Shown here piece by piece: positions 11,652-22,177 of a stretch of 64,000 nucleotides of DNA. The stretch spans positions 1,612,001-1,676,000 of the forward strand of contig JAQQWL010000015.1 in the NCBI GenBank assembly GCA_038363925.1, written 5' to 3'. The stretch is from Apiospora phragmitis. Lineage: Eukaryota > Ascomycota > Sordariomycetes > Amphisphaeriales > Apiosporaceae. How positions within the stretch are numbered: the stretch's first letter is position 1; the number at the start of each line of letters is the position of its first letter. The notes beneath the pieces are model-generated. The model saw nothing but the letters and a program-made list of their open reading frames with translations, ran no database searches and had not been told where the DNA came from. The position numbers and the translations under genes are program-made.

Positions 11652-12996
11652 ACCGGACTCAGGTGCGTTGGATCGGAAGCGCAGTAATTACTGGTTATTC
11701 TGGCCTGGTCTAGGAAGAATTCGAGCAAGTCATCGCCGATAAGTAGTGTAGTGAGTGAGCCACGATGATTTTATTCCAACAATGGGAAATATCCAATTGA
11801 CGTGAGCCAGTGACTCAATCTTCCGATCAATGAATTTAAGGTGGGGGTGGGGTTGTTTGTACCTAAAATACGTTGCCGGCCTAGCCCCCTGCCCCTCCCT
11901 ACCTTCCGCTACCTAAAAGCTGTGCGATGGGACGGACGGAAGCAACCGACACGGCGATATCAGACCTAAGGTGAACCTTAGGTAGACTATTAGACTCGGG
12001 GACCCGGAGACTGTTGAAAAGTTTCAGGCTGAAAAGCATACAGCTAGTGGTAACAATGCCGTCTAGACTTGATGAGATGCCCTTCCGTGAAGGGCCTTTC
12101 CTCCATCAATTTGCTCATTACGTCAGGTTTCTACATGATCAACCTAGAAGTGATAGTATCAATATTCTGGCAATACCAACCACGATTCTTGAAGAGTGGC
12201 CATTGAGAGCGAAATAAGTGTAATTAACTAATGTGTTAAATGTTACATACGATCAGTTACATGTATCCAGATGCAAAGACTACATGTAAGACGATGAATC
12301 TGGCAAGCTGTTGTTACCCAATTCACCAGCCAGCAGTCAGCCCCGCACAGACCATCCAATGGCTATTTTAGGGCACTACAAGTGATCAAGCGATTGCCAT
12401 TTGTCGAGCTGATGCCATGTAAACCGCCTCTTAGACTCATTAAAGAAGTATTATCAGATATGTCTTTCTTCACTTGAGAACATGGTCTATTGAAATCCCA
12501 CAAACCAGGGAAGGATCACACTCAAAACTGCCAGGTCATCATCACAACAAAGACCTGTCTATTGGCGGTGTAGACCAAATGAGCATTATACGACTGGCCA
12601 TAGAAAGAGATGGAAGTTTGTGACTTGGGAGATAATTTTGGACAAGCTTAACACCTGGATGCCTGTACCTTAGTTACTATCCGTGGATAGCACTGGACAA
12701 CAAGGCAACAGAGGTGACCCTGTCGACCCAGTAATTTCGCACCTGTCTATCCAAGTCGAGAGTCCAAAGCTAACCGGCGACAGATGTGCTCTTTGTCGTT
12801 GCTTCATATATATCAGTTCTGAATCCCGCCATTTTTATCATGCGCCTATGCCCGCTCAGCGGCAACATAAATCGCCGATGATCGGGTTGAACTACTTTGC
12901 AGTTCTACTTTGGCAACCAGTAGTTTGGAATTTTCTTCCTTCACGGGAACACTGTCTTCCGTCGGTACTGGGATAGTTTTCCCATAAGTATTGGAG
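11652..12996. promoter_or_regulatory. Shared divergent region, eIF2B delta / eIF2alpha kinase
   Basis: This 1.3-kb spacer carries both 5' ends. It has no convincing coding frame; an ATG at 12683 opens a 97-codon frame ending before the kinase start, which could be an upstream ORF or chance. No transcription-factor site is claimed. Confidence 0.45.
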
Positions 12997-14993
12997 ATGG
13001 ATTCTGACCTGGACTCGAAAAGCCGGCGTGTTAAGGACACTTCGATCTCTTCGAACTCCACTGATGAAGAGGAAGTTTTGAGTGTCTCCTCTGGAGCGAC
13101 TGAGAGTCATTTCTCAGATGGCCATGATATTGCTGCTGGTATTACCAGGGGCGAGCATCGTGACCTGATCATTGCCAGTTTGCTCGAAGACCATTTCCGA
13201 ACTCTGGCTGCTGAATTATACAATTCTACTGCCACCACTGGCAGTCACAATTACACACGGCACTCGCCAGAGATACAGCCACTAGCAAAGCGACTATATA
13301 ATGAGGCAACTAGGAGGTTATCGTCAAATTCGCTTCTGTCCTCTCCGGCCGCCTCCGAGAGCTCTCGGAATACCCGCGCCCAGTACATGGCAGGTCTAGA
13401 CAGCCTGACTGGAGCCCATGCCGTGCCAACTGGCCTTATCAGTCAATTCCGAGACTTGACTGTTCAGCCGGTTGAGGGGCTCTCCATCCTACCAAACCCA
13501 TCTAACGATCTCCAGCTGTCACATCAAACTTCCCGCAGAAGCCACTATAGCTCCTCGTTCCAGGAAATCTCTCTCCTCGGAAAGGGAGGCTTCGGCAAGG
13601 TCTATCGGTGCTACAGTCCGCTAGATCAGTCCACATATGCGGTGAAGAAGATCGCGTTGTCTGATAGGCTTTGGAAGAAGTTTTGCGATGGGAACTATGA
13701 GAAGTTGAACCATATCCTGAAAGAAGCCCAAGCGTTGGCGAGACTTGATCATCCGAACGTCGTTCGCTACCATCAAGCATGGTTTGACGAGCCTGAGCAA
13801 TATTCCGTGGCCTCGAATCCAGACAGTAATTAACGTCCATCATTGCTCAACATGTTATTGAAAGAAGCTAATTGGCCCACTTTGCAGACTCACAAGGACA
13901 GATACTGTCAGGCCATGACAGGCGAGATGGACCCCTTTTACTAGACTACCGCCCGGCACAATTGGAGAGCGATCTGGACTCGCTAGACGGCGAGGCTCGT
14001 GGCGCATATGATGATGACCAATCTGCCGACTGTGGTATAGTTTTCGGCGAAGATACCCCATCACTGGGCGATGGTCAGGTACAACACAACCCAGGACCCG
14101 AATGGTCTGTACATTCTACCGACGACCTTTCCGAGACTAGATCGGCCACGAACGACAGTGACATCTTCACAGACGACAGGTCCCGGTCTATGAACGACGG
14201 CAATCCACGCCAAGCACCAGATGCCAACGTTCCTACCCTTTGTATCCAGATGTCGCTGTACCCCATGACATTGGCGCAGTACATTTCGCGATCGTTCAGC
14301 CGGAATGGAGGTCCAAGACACTGCTTCCACCTAGCACCTTCACTACGCATTCTTCTCTCAGTGCTCGCCGGCATTCGATATATTCACAGCAAGGGCATGG
14401 TGCATCGTGATATCAAGCCGGGCAACATCTTTCTCTCGGCGTTGGAAACCGAATGTATAGGAGGCTATTGCGATATTGCGTGTTGCTCATGCCCGAGACA
14501 AGACCAGAAAAGTGGCAGATGGTTGAATCCGCGGATAGGAGACTTCGGTCTAGTGACCCAACTTGCACACGGAGAGATGCCGCCACTTTCAAAAGAAGCA
14601 CATCGCGACTCTTCAGATCACGAGTCACTGGGTGCCTCCAGAGACGTTGGCACTGCACTGTACCGACCGCCGAAATGGGACAACCTGCGTAATAGCGGGG
14701 TTCATCTAGACATATTTGCTCTGGGTGTAGTTCTGGTGGAGATGTTATGTCCCTTTGGAACGGTAATGGAGCGGGCGGATACGTTGAATGGCGTGCAGAA
14801 AGGAGACAACGCATATCTGTCGATTTTTGAGAAACGTTTGATAGAGGAGGGCTATGATTCGGAAGTCAATGCCAAAGCCTTGGAACTGGTCGGTGGCATG
14901 GTCCAGCTCGATCCCGCAAAGCGGTTGTCCGCCGTGGAGATTGACGATCTGGCCCACCAGTTATTGGCTTCTTGTGACCGCAAAACGGGGTAA
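12997..14993 (+). CDS. eIF2alpha-type protein kinase (HRI/IfkB-like)
   Basis: Ser/Thr kinase of the eIF2alpha kinase family, which slows general translation under stress by phosphorylating eIF2alpha. Two exons, 12997-13825 and 13888-14993, with a 62-nt intron (GTAATT donor, GCTAAT branch-like site, TTGCAG acceptor) encode 644 residues. A Ser-rich N-terminal region is followed by the glycine loop GKGGFGKVY (about residue 195) and the lysine motif YAVKKIAL. An acidic insert of about 130 residues splits the N- and C-lobes, which is a hallmark of this family. Then come MVHRDIKPGNIFL (about 448) and IGDFGLV (about 494). There are no GCN2-type RWD or His-tRNA-synthetase domains and no signal peptide, so a soluble HRI-like member fits best. 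The usual APE motif reads RPPKW, a notable divergence. The ATG at 12997 is the first in frame. Confidence 0.82.
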
Positions 14994-15640
14994 ACCTAGC
15001 ACTACTCTACTGGTAGAATTACTCAATCAAGACTCGGTGAACACAGTGACAAGTACTGGGGTTTATTGGTATGATGTGATGATGATGAGATCAGCTATTC
15101 TGAACCGTCGTGATTGCTCGGCATGCTCGGACAGCTTCCGGTTTCTTTTCTTCCACGGTACGGGGGCATTATGCAGTTAATATGGGCGCTGAAGTCACGA
15201 TAATACCAGCGAGGCAATCGCCACTCCGAGAAGACCCATTTTACGAAGGCACGAGAACAATAGTCGATACGGCGGGGAGGCAACTGTAGCCCACAATAAG
15301 TCTGCCGATGGAGCGATGGTCGGGCGACCCAAGAATCCGTCCACCCCACCCCCGGGATGACCACCCCCATGACGGGGCAGAAGCAACGTCATTCGAACAA
15401 ACTGTTGAGCAATAGGATGTCTTGGCTTCGGCTTCCAAGGCCGCGTTTTACTCTAGTGTACGACTAGACCATTTATCTTCGGAGACCAATCCAGGCACAC
15501 ACCCATCTTGCCTTTTTCTCCTCGTTCCCATCTCCATGCACTTTGTCTGTTGTTGCTGCTAGCTACCTCTTACCCCAACTTCCCCCGCATACCTCCCCCG
15601 CAATAGGCACAACACCGGTCCGCAACATCACCACAATACA
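14994..15640. other. Tandem intergenic region
   Basis: This 647-nt gap runs between the kinase stop and the dihydroxyacetone kinase start. Its last 150 nt are pyrimidine-rich, consistent with the leader of the downstream gene. No gene is seen. Confidence 0.45.
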
Positions 15641-17504
15641 ATGTCGGCCAAGCACTTCGTCAATGATCCCACGGCGCTGGTGAACGCGGCGCTGCAGGCG
15701 GTCACTTACACCAACCCGTCCGTGGCGCTGGACGCCGAGAACAAGATCCTGTACCGTCGGCCCACCGGCACCAGCAGTAGCAACAAGGATGAGCACCAGG
15801 TATCCCTGATCAGCGGCGGCGGCTCGGGCCACGAGCCCTCGTTCGGGGCCATGGTCGGCAACGGCCTGCTGTCCGCCGCCGTCGCGGGCACCATCTTCGC
15901 GAGCCCCAGCGCCGAGCAGGTGCGCAAGGCCATCATGGGCCGTGTCGACACGGGCCGCGGCGCCCTGGTCGTCGTCATGAACTACACCGGCGACGTTCTG
16001 AATTTTGGCATGGCCGTCGAGAAGGCCAAGGCTGCGGGGATCGACGTCGACATGGTTGTCGTCGGGGACGATGTCGGCGTGGGCCGCGCCAAGGGCGGCA
16101 AGGTCGGCCGCCGCGGCATCGCGGGCACCGTACTCGTGCAGAAGATCGCGGGCGCGCTCGCGGCCCAGGGACGCAGCCTCAAGGAGGTCGCCAGCGTCGC
16201 CCGCCTGACCGCGGCGAACCTCGTCAGTGTCGGCGCCAGTCTCGAGCACGTCCACGTGCCCGGGCGCGCGCCCGTGGACCCTAAGTCCAAGGAGAGCCTG
16301 GGCTTCGACGAGGTCGAGGTCGGCATGGGCATCCACAACGAGCCCGGTTCGGGCCGGGCCAAGGTGCAGCTCCCGGAGCTGGTGAAGACGATGCTGTCGC
16401 AGCTGCTGGAGCCGGGCGACGCCGACCGCGCCTTCCTCAACGTCAACTCGAACGAGATCGTACTGCTGGTCAACAACCTCGGCGGTGTCAGTGTGCTGGA
16501 ACTCGGCGGCATCACGGCCGAGGTCGTCGGGCAGCTCCGCGAGCAGTACGGCATCCGGCCTGTCCGCATCCTCAGCGGCACGTACATGACCAGCCTGAAC
16601 GGCCTAGGCTTCAGCATCTCGCTTCTGAACGTGGTGAACACGAATATCGGCGGCCCGAGCATGATCCAGCTGCTGGATTACCCCTGCGAGGCGACGGGAT
16701 GGGCAACCCCCATTCGAAAGGAGACGTGGGAAGCCAAGAACGAGGCGACGAGAGAGGATGATACTTCTCTCGGAGGAGAAAGCAAACCGAGTGGGCTGAA
16801 GCTCGATGCGAAGCTCATGAAAGACACCTTGACTTCTGGTCTCAACGCTGTGATTGCCGCTGAGCCTGACGTTACGAGATATGACACGGTCGTGGGTGAT
16901 GGAGATTGCGGGATAGGACTCAAGAGAGGCGCTGAAGGTAAGCTACAAATCAACCACTCACACATAAATGATATTAGTTGTTGACATTTGAACTCGCGAA
17001 GGAATCCTCAGCCATCTCCAAAAGACAGAGCTGACTGGAGACGTCATCCTGGATCTTGCCAACATCGTCTCGGTGGTAGAGGTGGACATGGACGGCACCT
17101 CGGGCGCCATCTACTCCATCTTCCTGAACGCGCTCGTGCACGCGCTCAAGACGTTCGCCCCTGGAGATGCATCTGACGTTAAGATCTGGACTGGCGCTCT
17201 CAACCAGAGCTGCGAGGTGTTGTCCAAGTACACGCCCGCGAAACCTGGCGATCGCACACTCGTCGATGCCCTGTACCCCTTTGCAGAGGTCCTAGGCAAG
17301 ACGGGCGACCTGACGAAGGCGGCTGAGGCTTCGAGGGATGCCGCCTTGGGCACGAAGGGTATGAAAGCTAGTTTGGGCCGGACTGTCTACGTCGGAGGTA
17401 GTGGATTCGAGGAGGTTCCGGATCCTGGTGCTTGGGGCCTGGCGTGCTTCTTCCTTGGTCTGGCTGGACTGAAGCCTACGGAAGACGGGTGGGACGTCAT
17501 CTGA
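15641..17504 (+). CDS. DAK1: Dihydroxyacetone kinase (ATP-dependent, DhaK-DhaL fusion)
   Basis: Phosphorylates dihydroxyacetone (and glyceraldehyde) with ATP, feeding glycerol and methylglyoxal-related carbon into glycolysis; a cytosolic enzyme. Exons 15641-16937 and 17002-17504 are joined across a 64-nt intron (GTAAGC donor, CGAAG acceptor) and encode 599 residues, the usual length. The N-terminal DhaK part (about 1-345) shows ISGGGSGHEPSFGAMVG, NYTGDVLNFGMA and ASLEHVHVPG, which holds the histidine expected to bind the substrate covalently. The C-terminal DhaL part (about 390-595) shows VVGDGDCGIGLKRGAEG, matching the Mg-ATP aspartates, and DMDGTSGAIYSIFLNAL. The frame is intact. The first exon is strikingly GC-rich at third positions compared with the neighbouring kinase. 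Promoter sequence is expected in the pyrimidine-rich 150 nt upstream. Confidence 0.95.
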
Positions 17505-17903
17505 AGAAAGTGTCAAGCATATTAAAAATTCGGAGAACGACAGAGTGTAGGTTATTATGAGCACAAATGATGTTATTGGTATCTTAGCAGCAGCAATGTC
17601 TTCATCCCCCATAGTCTTCTGGGTTTAATCAACCGCCGTATCGGCGGCTCCTGTACTGCAGCTTTCTGCTTTATAGTCTTCTTCTGCCTGCACTGCCTGC
17701 CGTGACAAGTACGATTTTCCATGCACTTTATACTCCTGGTTGCTGGCGGGAGCTCTTTGCAAACTGTGATTTTTATTCCCGCTGGAAATCCAACATACCA
17801 ACGCCTGGCGCGCAGAGTGTGCCAATGAGTTTGTTTCATCCCATTCATAAGCGCTCCTTCCTCTTGAGCGATTCTCCCTCGGTCCATAGTTCAGCCAGCC
17901 CCC
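17505..17903. other. Convergent intergenic region
   Basis: This 399-nt gap between the 3' ends of the dihydroxyacetone kinase and Sm D2 genes contains no recognisable gene. Confidence 0.45.
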
Positions 17904-18571
17904 TTAACTGAGGAGAACCAAGATAACAGAGTCGCCTCTCAAGAACCTGTAGTTATAGTGTTAGCCATTTGTCTTACAATACCCTCGAACCGTATTTCGA
18001 CACAGTAGTCCCCTGTATAGCAACCCAGAAAGAGCCGCCGCGGCCTCCTCGTCCTTTTCTTTCTTCCTTCCATTTCCCTTTAGAGTGACACGTACATCTT
18101 GCTAATAAACCGGTCCTTGTTGACGGGGCGCCCCTTCTTGCCGTTGGCGAGGCGCGGCGTCTCGGTCCACATCTCCTTGACGTTCTCGAGGACCATGTTG
18201 CAGTGGCGGTCAAAAGCCTTGACGCGCGCCAGCAGCTTGCGGTTGTTGCGGATCGAGATCAGGACCTGTGTGTGGCTGCGCACCGCCGTCTGGAGGATCG
18301 AGAGGGGGCCCGCGCTGAACTCGTGCTCTTCGAGCTGCTGGATCTCGTATTCACTATCGTCATGCCGTGGCTGGTTAGTAATGGGCGCGATCGTGCAAAG
18401 CCATCGTGTGAGCGTGGGAGGGAGCTGTTGGGGTTGGGTTGGCGGTGGGTGTGCGTACGTTAACTCATTGCGAGGCTTGGTGAGGAGGTCCCTAGAGGAA
18501 ATGGTATTAGCTTTTTTGCAAACTGCATTGGTACTTTTTGTTATTGCTCACTGAATCTTAGCGTCCGCCAT
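17904..18571 (-). CDS. SMD2: Small nuclear ribonucleoprotein Sm D2
   Basis: Core component of the heptameric Sm ring on spliceosomal U1, U2, U4 and U5 snRNAs. Four exons assemble cleanly on the minus strand: 18552-18571, 18459-18491, 18096-18353 and 17904-17946. They give 117 residues, close to the family length. All introns are GT-AG (GTGAGC, GTACGC and GTACGT donors). The start reads [20 protein letters not shown]. Sm motif 1 is [35 protein letters not shown] and Sm motif 2 is spread over the last splice: [10 protein letters not shown] joined to [13 protein letters not shown]. Two coding exons are only 20 and 33 nt, so frame-based gene finding would miss the N-terminus. Conservation at every junction makes the model very likely right. 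Confidence 0.95.
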
Positions 18572-19115
18572 CTTGAGTGGTGGTGCTGGTGTTTGAATAA
18601 AATGGTGGTTTGGGAGTTGCTGGACGTGGGACTTTATCGGGAACTCGCAAGGCTGAAATGTTAAACTTGCTGCCAGTAACAGTACCGAATTCTCGAAAAG
18701 TCTCGGTGAGGGACTGGGCTCAGTGGACTAGGCCGCTGAAGCTTCCAGTGTTTGATTGGTGGCTCACCGAGAGCAGCGCTTCAATCGGTTTTTGTGTGGG
18801 GCTCCAAGACGCCCACTCGCGACCGACCTCCGTCCGTCAAATCCTGGAGCTCCAAGGAAGATTTTAGGCCGAAGGGAGTATGCAGGCAAAACGATAGGCA
18901 ATTCGGGACATGGGATTCGATTCGCGGAGTTGAACAGGACTTTTACCTCGGTTGCCGACCACCCCTCCCACCGAACCATCGCTCGATAGCGCAATACTAT
19001 ACCACATTCCCATGCGCACTGAGTTCTCTCCATTCCTCCATAAATGTCTTTCCGGGTCCTCATAAGCCGGGCTGGGTCAACAGCTACGACGGCTTCCTCA
19101 CCCTTCCGATGCAGA
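18572..19115. promoter_or_regulatory. Divergent promoter region, SMD2 / HIBCH
   Basis: This 544-nt region lies between two outward-facing genes, so both promoters are expected here. No coding content or specific motif is claimed. Confidence 0.45.
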
Positions 19116-19132
19116 ATGCCTTTGAAAGCTAA
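19109..19132 (+). promoter_or_regulatory. Upstream ORF overlapping the HIBCH start codon
   Basis: An ATG at 19109, seven nt before the main ATG and out of frame with it, opens a seven-codon frame (MQNAFES) closed by TAA at 19130-19132. Its context has C at -3 (weak) whereas the main ATG has A at -3 (better), so leaky scanning is plausible. Confidence 0.45.
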
Positions 19133-20635
19133 GATCCTCGACCCTCGCATTGCATCGCGAGCCCAGGTACGTACGCGGGCGCAATAGACCAGGCTTTGGT
19201 GCGGCAGGATCAGCCACTAATACCTTCCCGGTTTTCAGATGTCTACGAAAGTGAACGAGGTCATCAAAGAGCTGCCCGGCGACGAACCCGAAGATGTCTT
19301 GTTCAACAACCTGTACGGTCTGCGGACCGTCGAGCTTAAGCGGCCGGACAAGTTCAACGCTCTCAATGGATCGATGATTCGCAAGATCATTCCTCGACTG
19401 GTAGAGTGGGAGCGATCAGACATGGCCAACGTCGTAGTCATGAAGGGCGCTGGACGGGCTTTCTGTGCAGGCGGCGATGTCGCTGCACTCGCAGACCTAT
19501 GCCAGGAAGGGCCTGAAGGCCAGAAGAAGTCCGCGGAATACTTCGGCTTGGAGTACAAGCTCGACCACTACATCGCTACCTACCGGAAACCCTACATTTC
19601 CTTCATGGATGGTATCACTATGGGTGGCGGTGTTGGCCTCAGTATCCATGCTCCTTTCCGGGTCGCTACCGAGAACACAGTTTTTGCTATGCCCGAGACG
19701 ACCATCGGTTTCTTCCCCGATGTTGGAGCCTCCTTCTTCCTCCCCAGGATGTCTGGCTCTGTGGGCACATATCTTGCCTTGACGAGCGAGAGGTTGACGG
19801 GCGCAAACGTCTTCTACTCCGGAATCGCAACTCATTACCTTCACTCGACGAGCTTGCCGATCCTCGAATCGCGTCTGGCCGAGCTTCGGTTCAAGGACTA
19901 CGACAGTAAGGAAATGAGGCTGAAGATTATCGAGATGACCATTGAGGAGTACGCCACTGGTCTGCCTCCCCTGGACCGCGAGCCTATCATGCTGGGTGGC
20001 GAAATCCGCAAGGCTATCGATCGGTGCTTCAGCAGGCCGACTGTACCAGGGATTATGGAAGCCCTGCAGCGGGAACAGGGCCCCACCAAGGAGTGGGCAG
20101 AGAAGACATTGGCTACCCTCCATCAGCGCTCACCGACTTCGGTACATGTGGCCCTCAGGCAGATGCAGGTCGGCCGTGACTGGAGCATCGCCGAGACTTT
20201 CGAGCGAGAGCACCAGATCGCCGCCCGCTTCATGCAACACTACGACTTCGTCGAGGGCGTCACCGCACAGCTCAAGAAGCCGCGGAGGACACCTGCTTGG
20301 GAGCCTGCTACGCTGGAGGACGTGCCCTGCGGACGGTGCCATCTCGGAGCCTTTCTTCCAGACTGGCGGCCCGGGCGCACCTCCGACGCTGCAGCTGCTG
20401 GTGGAGCGCGACAGCTACAGCGAGTACCCCCACGCCTACGTCGGCTCTCCCGTCGGAGAGGGAGGTCGAGTTTTTCGTGAAGGACGGCAGGGCGACCCGA
20501 AAGCAGATTGTGGAGGAGTTTGTCCAGAGGAAGAGAGGCCGACAAGGCATCAGTACCATTGTCGAGGAGATCCTCGATCGGAAAACCACTAAGAACGAGG
20601 ACGGGGTTCTCACATGGGTGGCTAGCGAAGTATAG
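19116..20635 (+). CDS. 3-hydroxyisobutyryl-CoA hydrolase, mitochondrial
   Basis: Enoyl-CoA hydratase/isomerase-fold enzyme of valine breakdown, releasing 3-hydroxyisobutyrate from its CoA thioester in mitochondria. Exon 1 (19116-19166) encodes a basic 17-residue leader (MPLKAKILDPRIASRAQ), a plausible targeting sequence, and is joined by a 72-nt intron to 19239-20635. Family motifs are GAGRAFCAGGDVAAL, FMDGITMGGGVGLSIHAPFR and MPETTIGFFPDVGASFFLPR. The conserved C-terminus runs through three frames: the first continues to TLEDV, the second gives DGAISEPFFQTGGPGAPPTL, and the third gives LPSEREVEFFVKDGRAT to the stop at 20635. Two single-base insertions, near 20325-20331 and 20443-20451, explain this; removing them gives 482 codons exactly. 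Whether these are sequencing errors or true lesions is discussed in the findings. Confidence 0.88.
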
Positions 20636-22177
20636 ATGAAGTTGTAGAGAAAGCATTATCCTTTTGTACGATAAGGGTTAATCCAACGTGTAAACTATCG
20701 GAGAAAGCCACGGGGGAGTGGCTTACATGTTTGTAGACTAGGTACACATGTCGAATACCATATGGATGTCACGATAGCTTCGTGTATATGGAGAATGTGT
20801 GATATACTGGTTCTTCCCTCATTCTACAAATAAAAGATAAAAAATATCAGGGCAAACCTCATCATCGAAACCGTCATGCATCTATCTATCTTGCAACCCT
20901 TGGATCTATGTAGTATGTACGAAATGTGGATTGATATTCTCGAAGGCGAATTGTCTGATGGGTGGTGTGACGGTCGCAGTAGATGAATAGGTAGGCGGGC
21001 GAACGAATAGACTTACATGATGAGACAGGGGTAAGGGGTTCAATGTGTGCAGCAGATAGCTTTGAGTCATGGCAGCTGCATGTCGTTGGCTATGTGGGGC
21101 GTATGCCTGGGCTCCGAAAAAGTATTTAAGCCTATATGATACCCCTCATCAAGACGGAAATGGCAGCTGAAACCTGACCCGGACCATTGCATCTTTTCGA
21201 TGGTGTGTGTTGGCTTTTGAGAATTGGTCTGCTACTGCTGCTACGGCCATCGGCATTTGCTGGAGCGCCCGAGTTCCCAGGCATAATCCGCGCTAAAGTC
21301 CGGCCGTGCTCGTCCACCTCGTCCACCCATTGCATGATTACCTAAAATACTCGGCCCCACTGAGCTACGGTTTAGCGCCTTTTCGGGCCTTGCTTGCCTG
21401 CCCACCGCTGCCACCCTGCCACCCTGCTTTGCAGCAAGCGCGTTTCCAAGTTCTTGCAGCTCCCCCAGCTTGACGCTCTCGCACGACTCCGGTACCCACT
21501 AAAGCAGCCCGTTTGGCCAATGGCATGTCATTGAATCGACCGCCCCCCAGGTCTTTTTTCAATTAAGCCGGACGTCACCAAAAACGCGGGCTCTTCAGTT
21601 CCATCGCCCAATAACGCGTCTCGTGTGCGTCTCTCGTCTAGTCCCCCGACGCGGTACCTGCACTTCACTAAAGATTCGCGTTGCCCACTTTGTACCTCCG
21701 ACCCAGCAACCACACCAGCTTCTCTGATGGAACTTCCTCACCTTCTTTCTTTTGCTTCTCGAATTCATTAAATCCACGTACGCCCTTTTCCACCCTTTCT
21801 TCGAGGCCAGAGTTGCTCGTTCTGCGACATTTGTCCCCGAGGGCAGATGCACCGCAATTAGAAGGCTTCTCTTGTCGGGTCCTGTCTCTTTTATTTCTTG
21901 GTCTTCCCACACAATTCCATCCTTTCGTTCCTCTTTTGGCCCATGTCGCGTGCCACGTCCCACGTCCACCCCTAAGGAAGGAAAAGACACACTTAACCAA
22001 CACGCGTCACGACTCACGATCATGTCCACGAGGGATCCAAATACCCATTGAACATACTGACAACCTCGCACACGCCGTTTCGGAAATTCTTTGGTGAATT
22101 TCTGACTTCGGCATCATACGAGCCGTCTTGAACCTGTCCAGGGCGACTTCATCCCAGTCTCCCTCCATATATATAAG
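20636..22177. other. Tandem intergenic region with long leader
   Basis: This 1.5-kb region lies between HIBCH and the GATA/Spt21 gene. From about 21600 it is pyrimidine-rich and probably transcribed as the leader of the downstream gene. No other gene is recognised. Confidence 0.45.
22022..22051 (+). promoter_or_regulatory. Upstream ORF in GATA/Spt21 leader
   Basis: ATG at 22022 opens a nine-codon frame (MSTRDPNTH) ending in TGA at 22049-22051, 126 nt before the probable start codon. A translational effect is inference. Confidence 0.3.

Noticed and set aside
15563..16336. 257-codon frame on the minus strand
   Set aside because: It lies entirely antisense to the conserved DhaK coding sequence and its start region; GC-rich third positions keep the opposite strand open.
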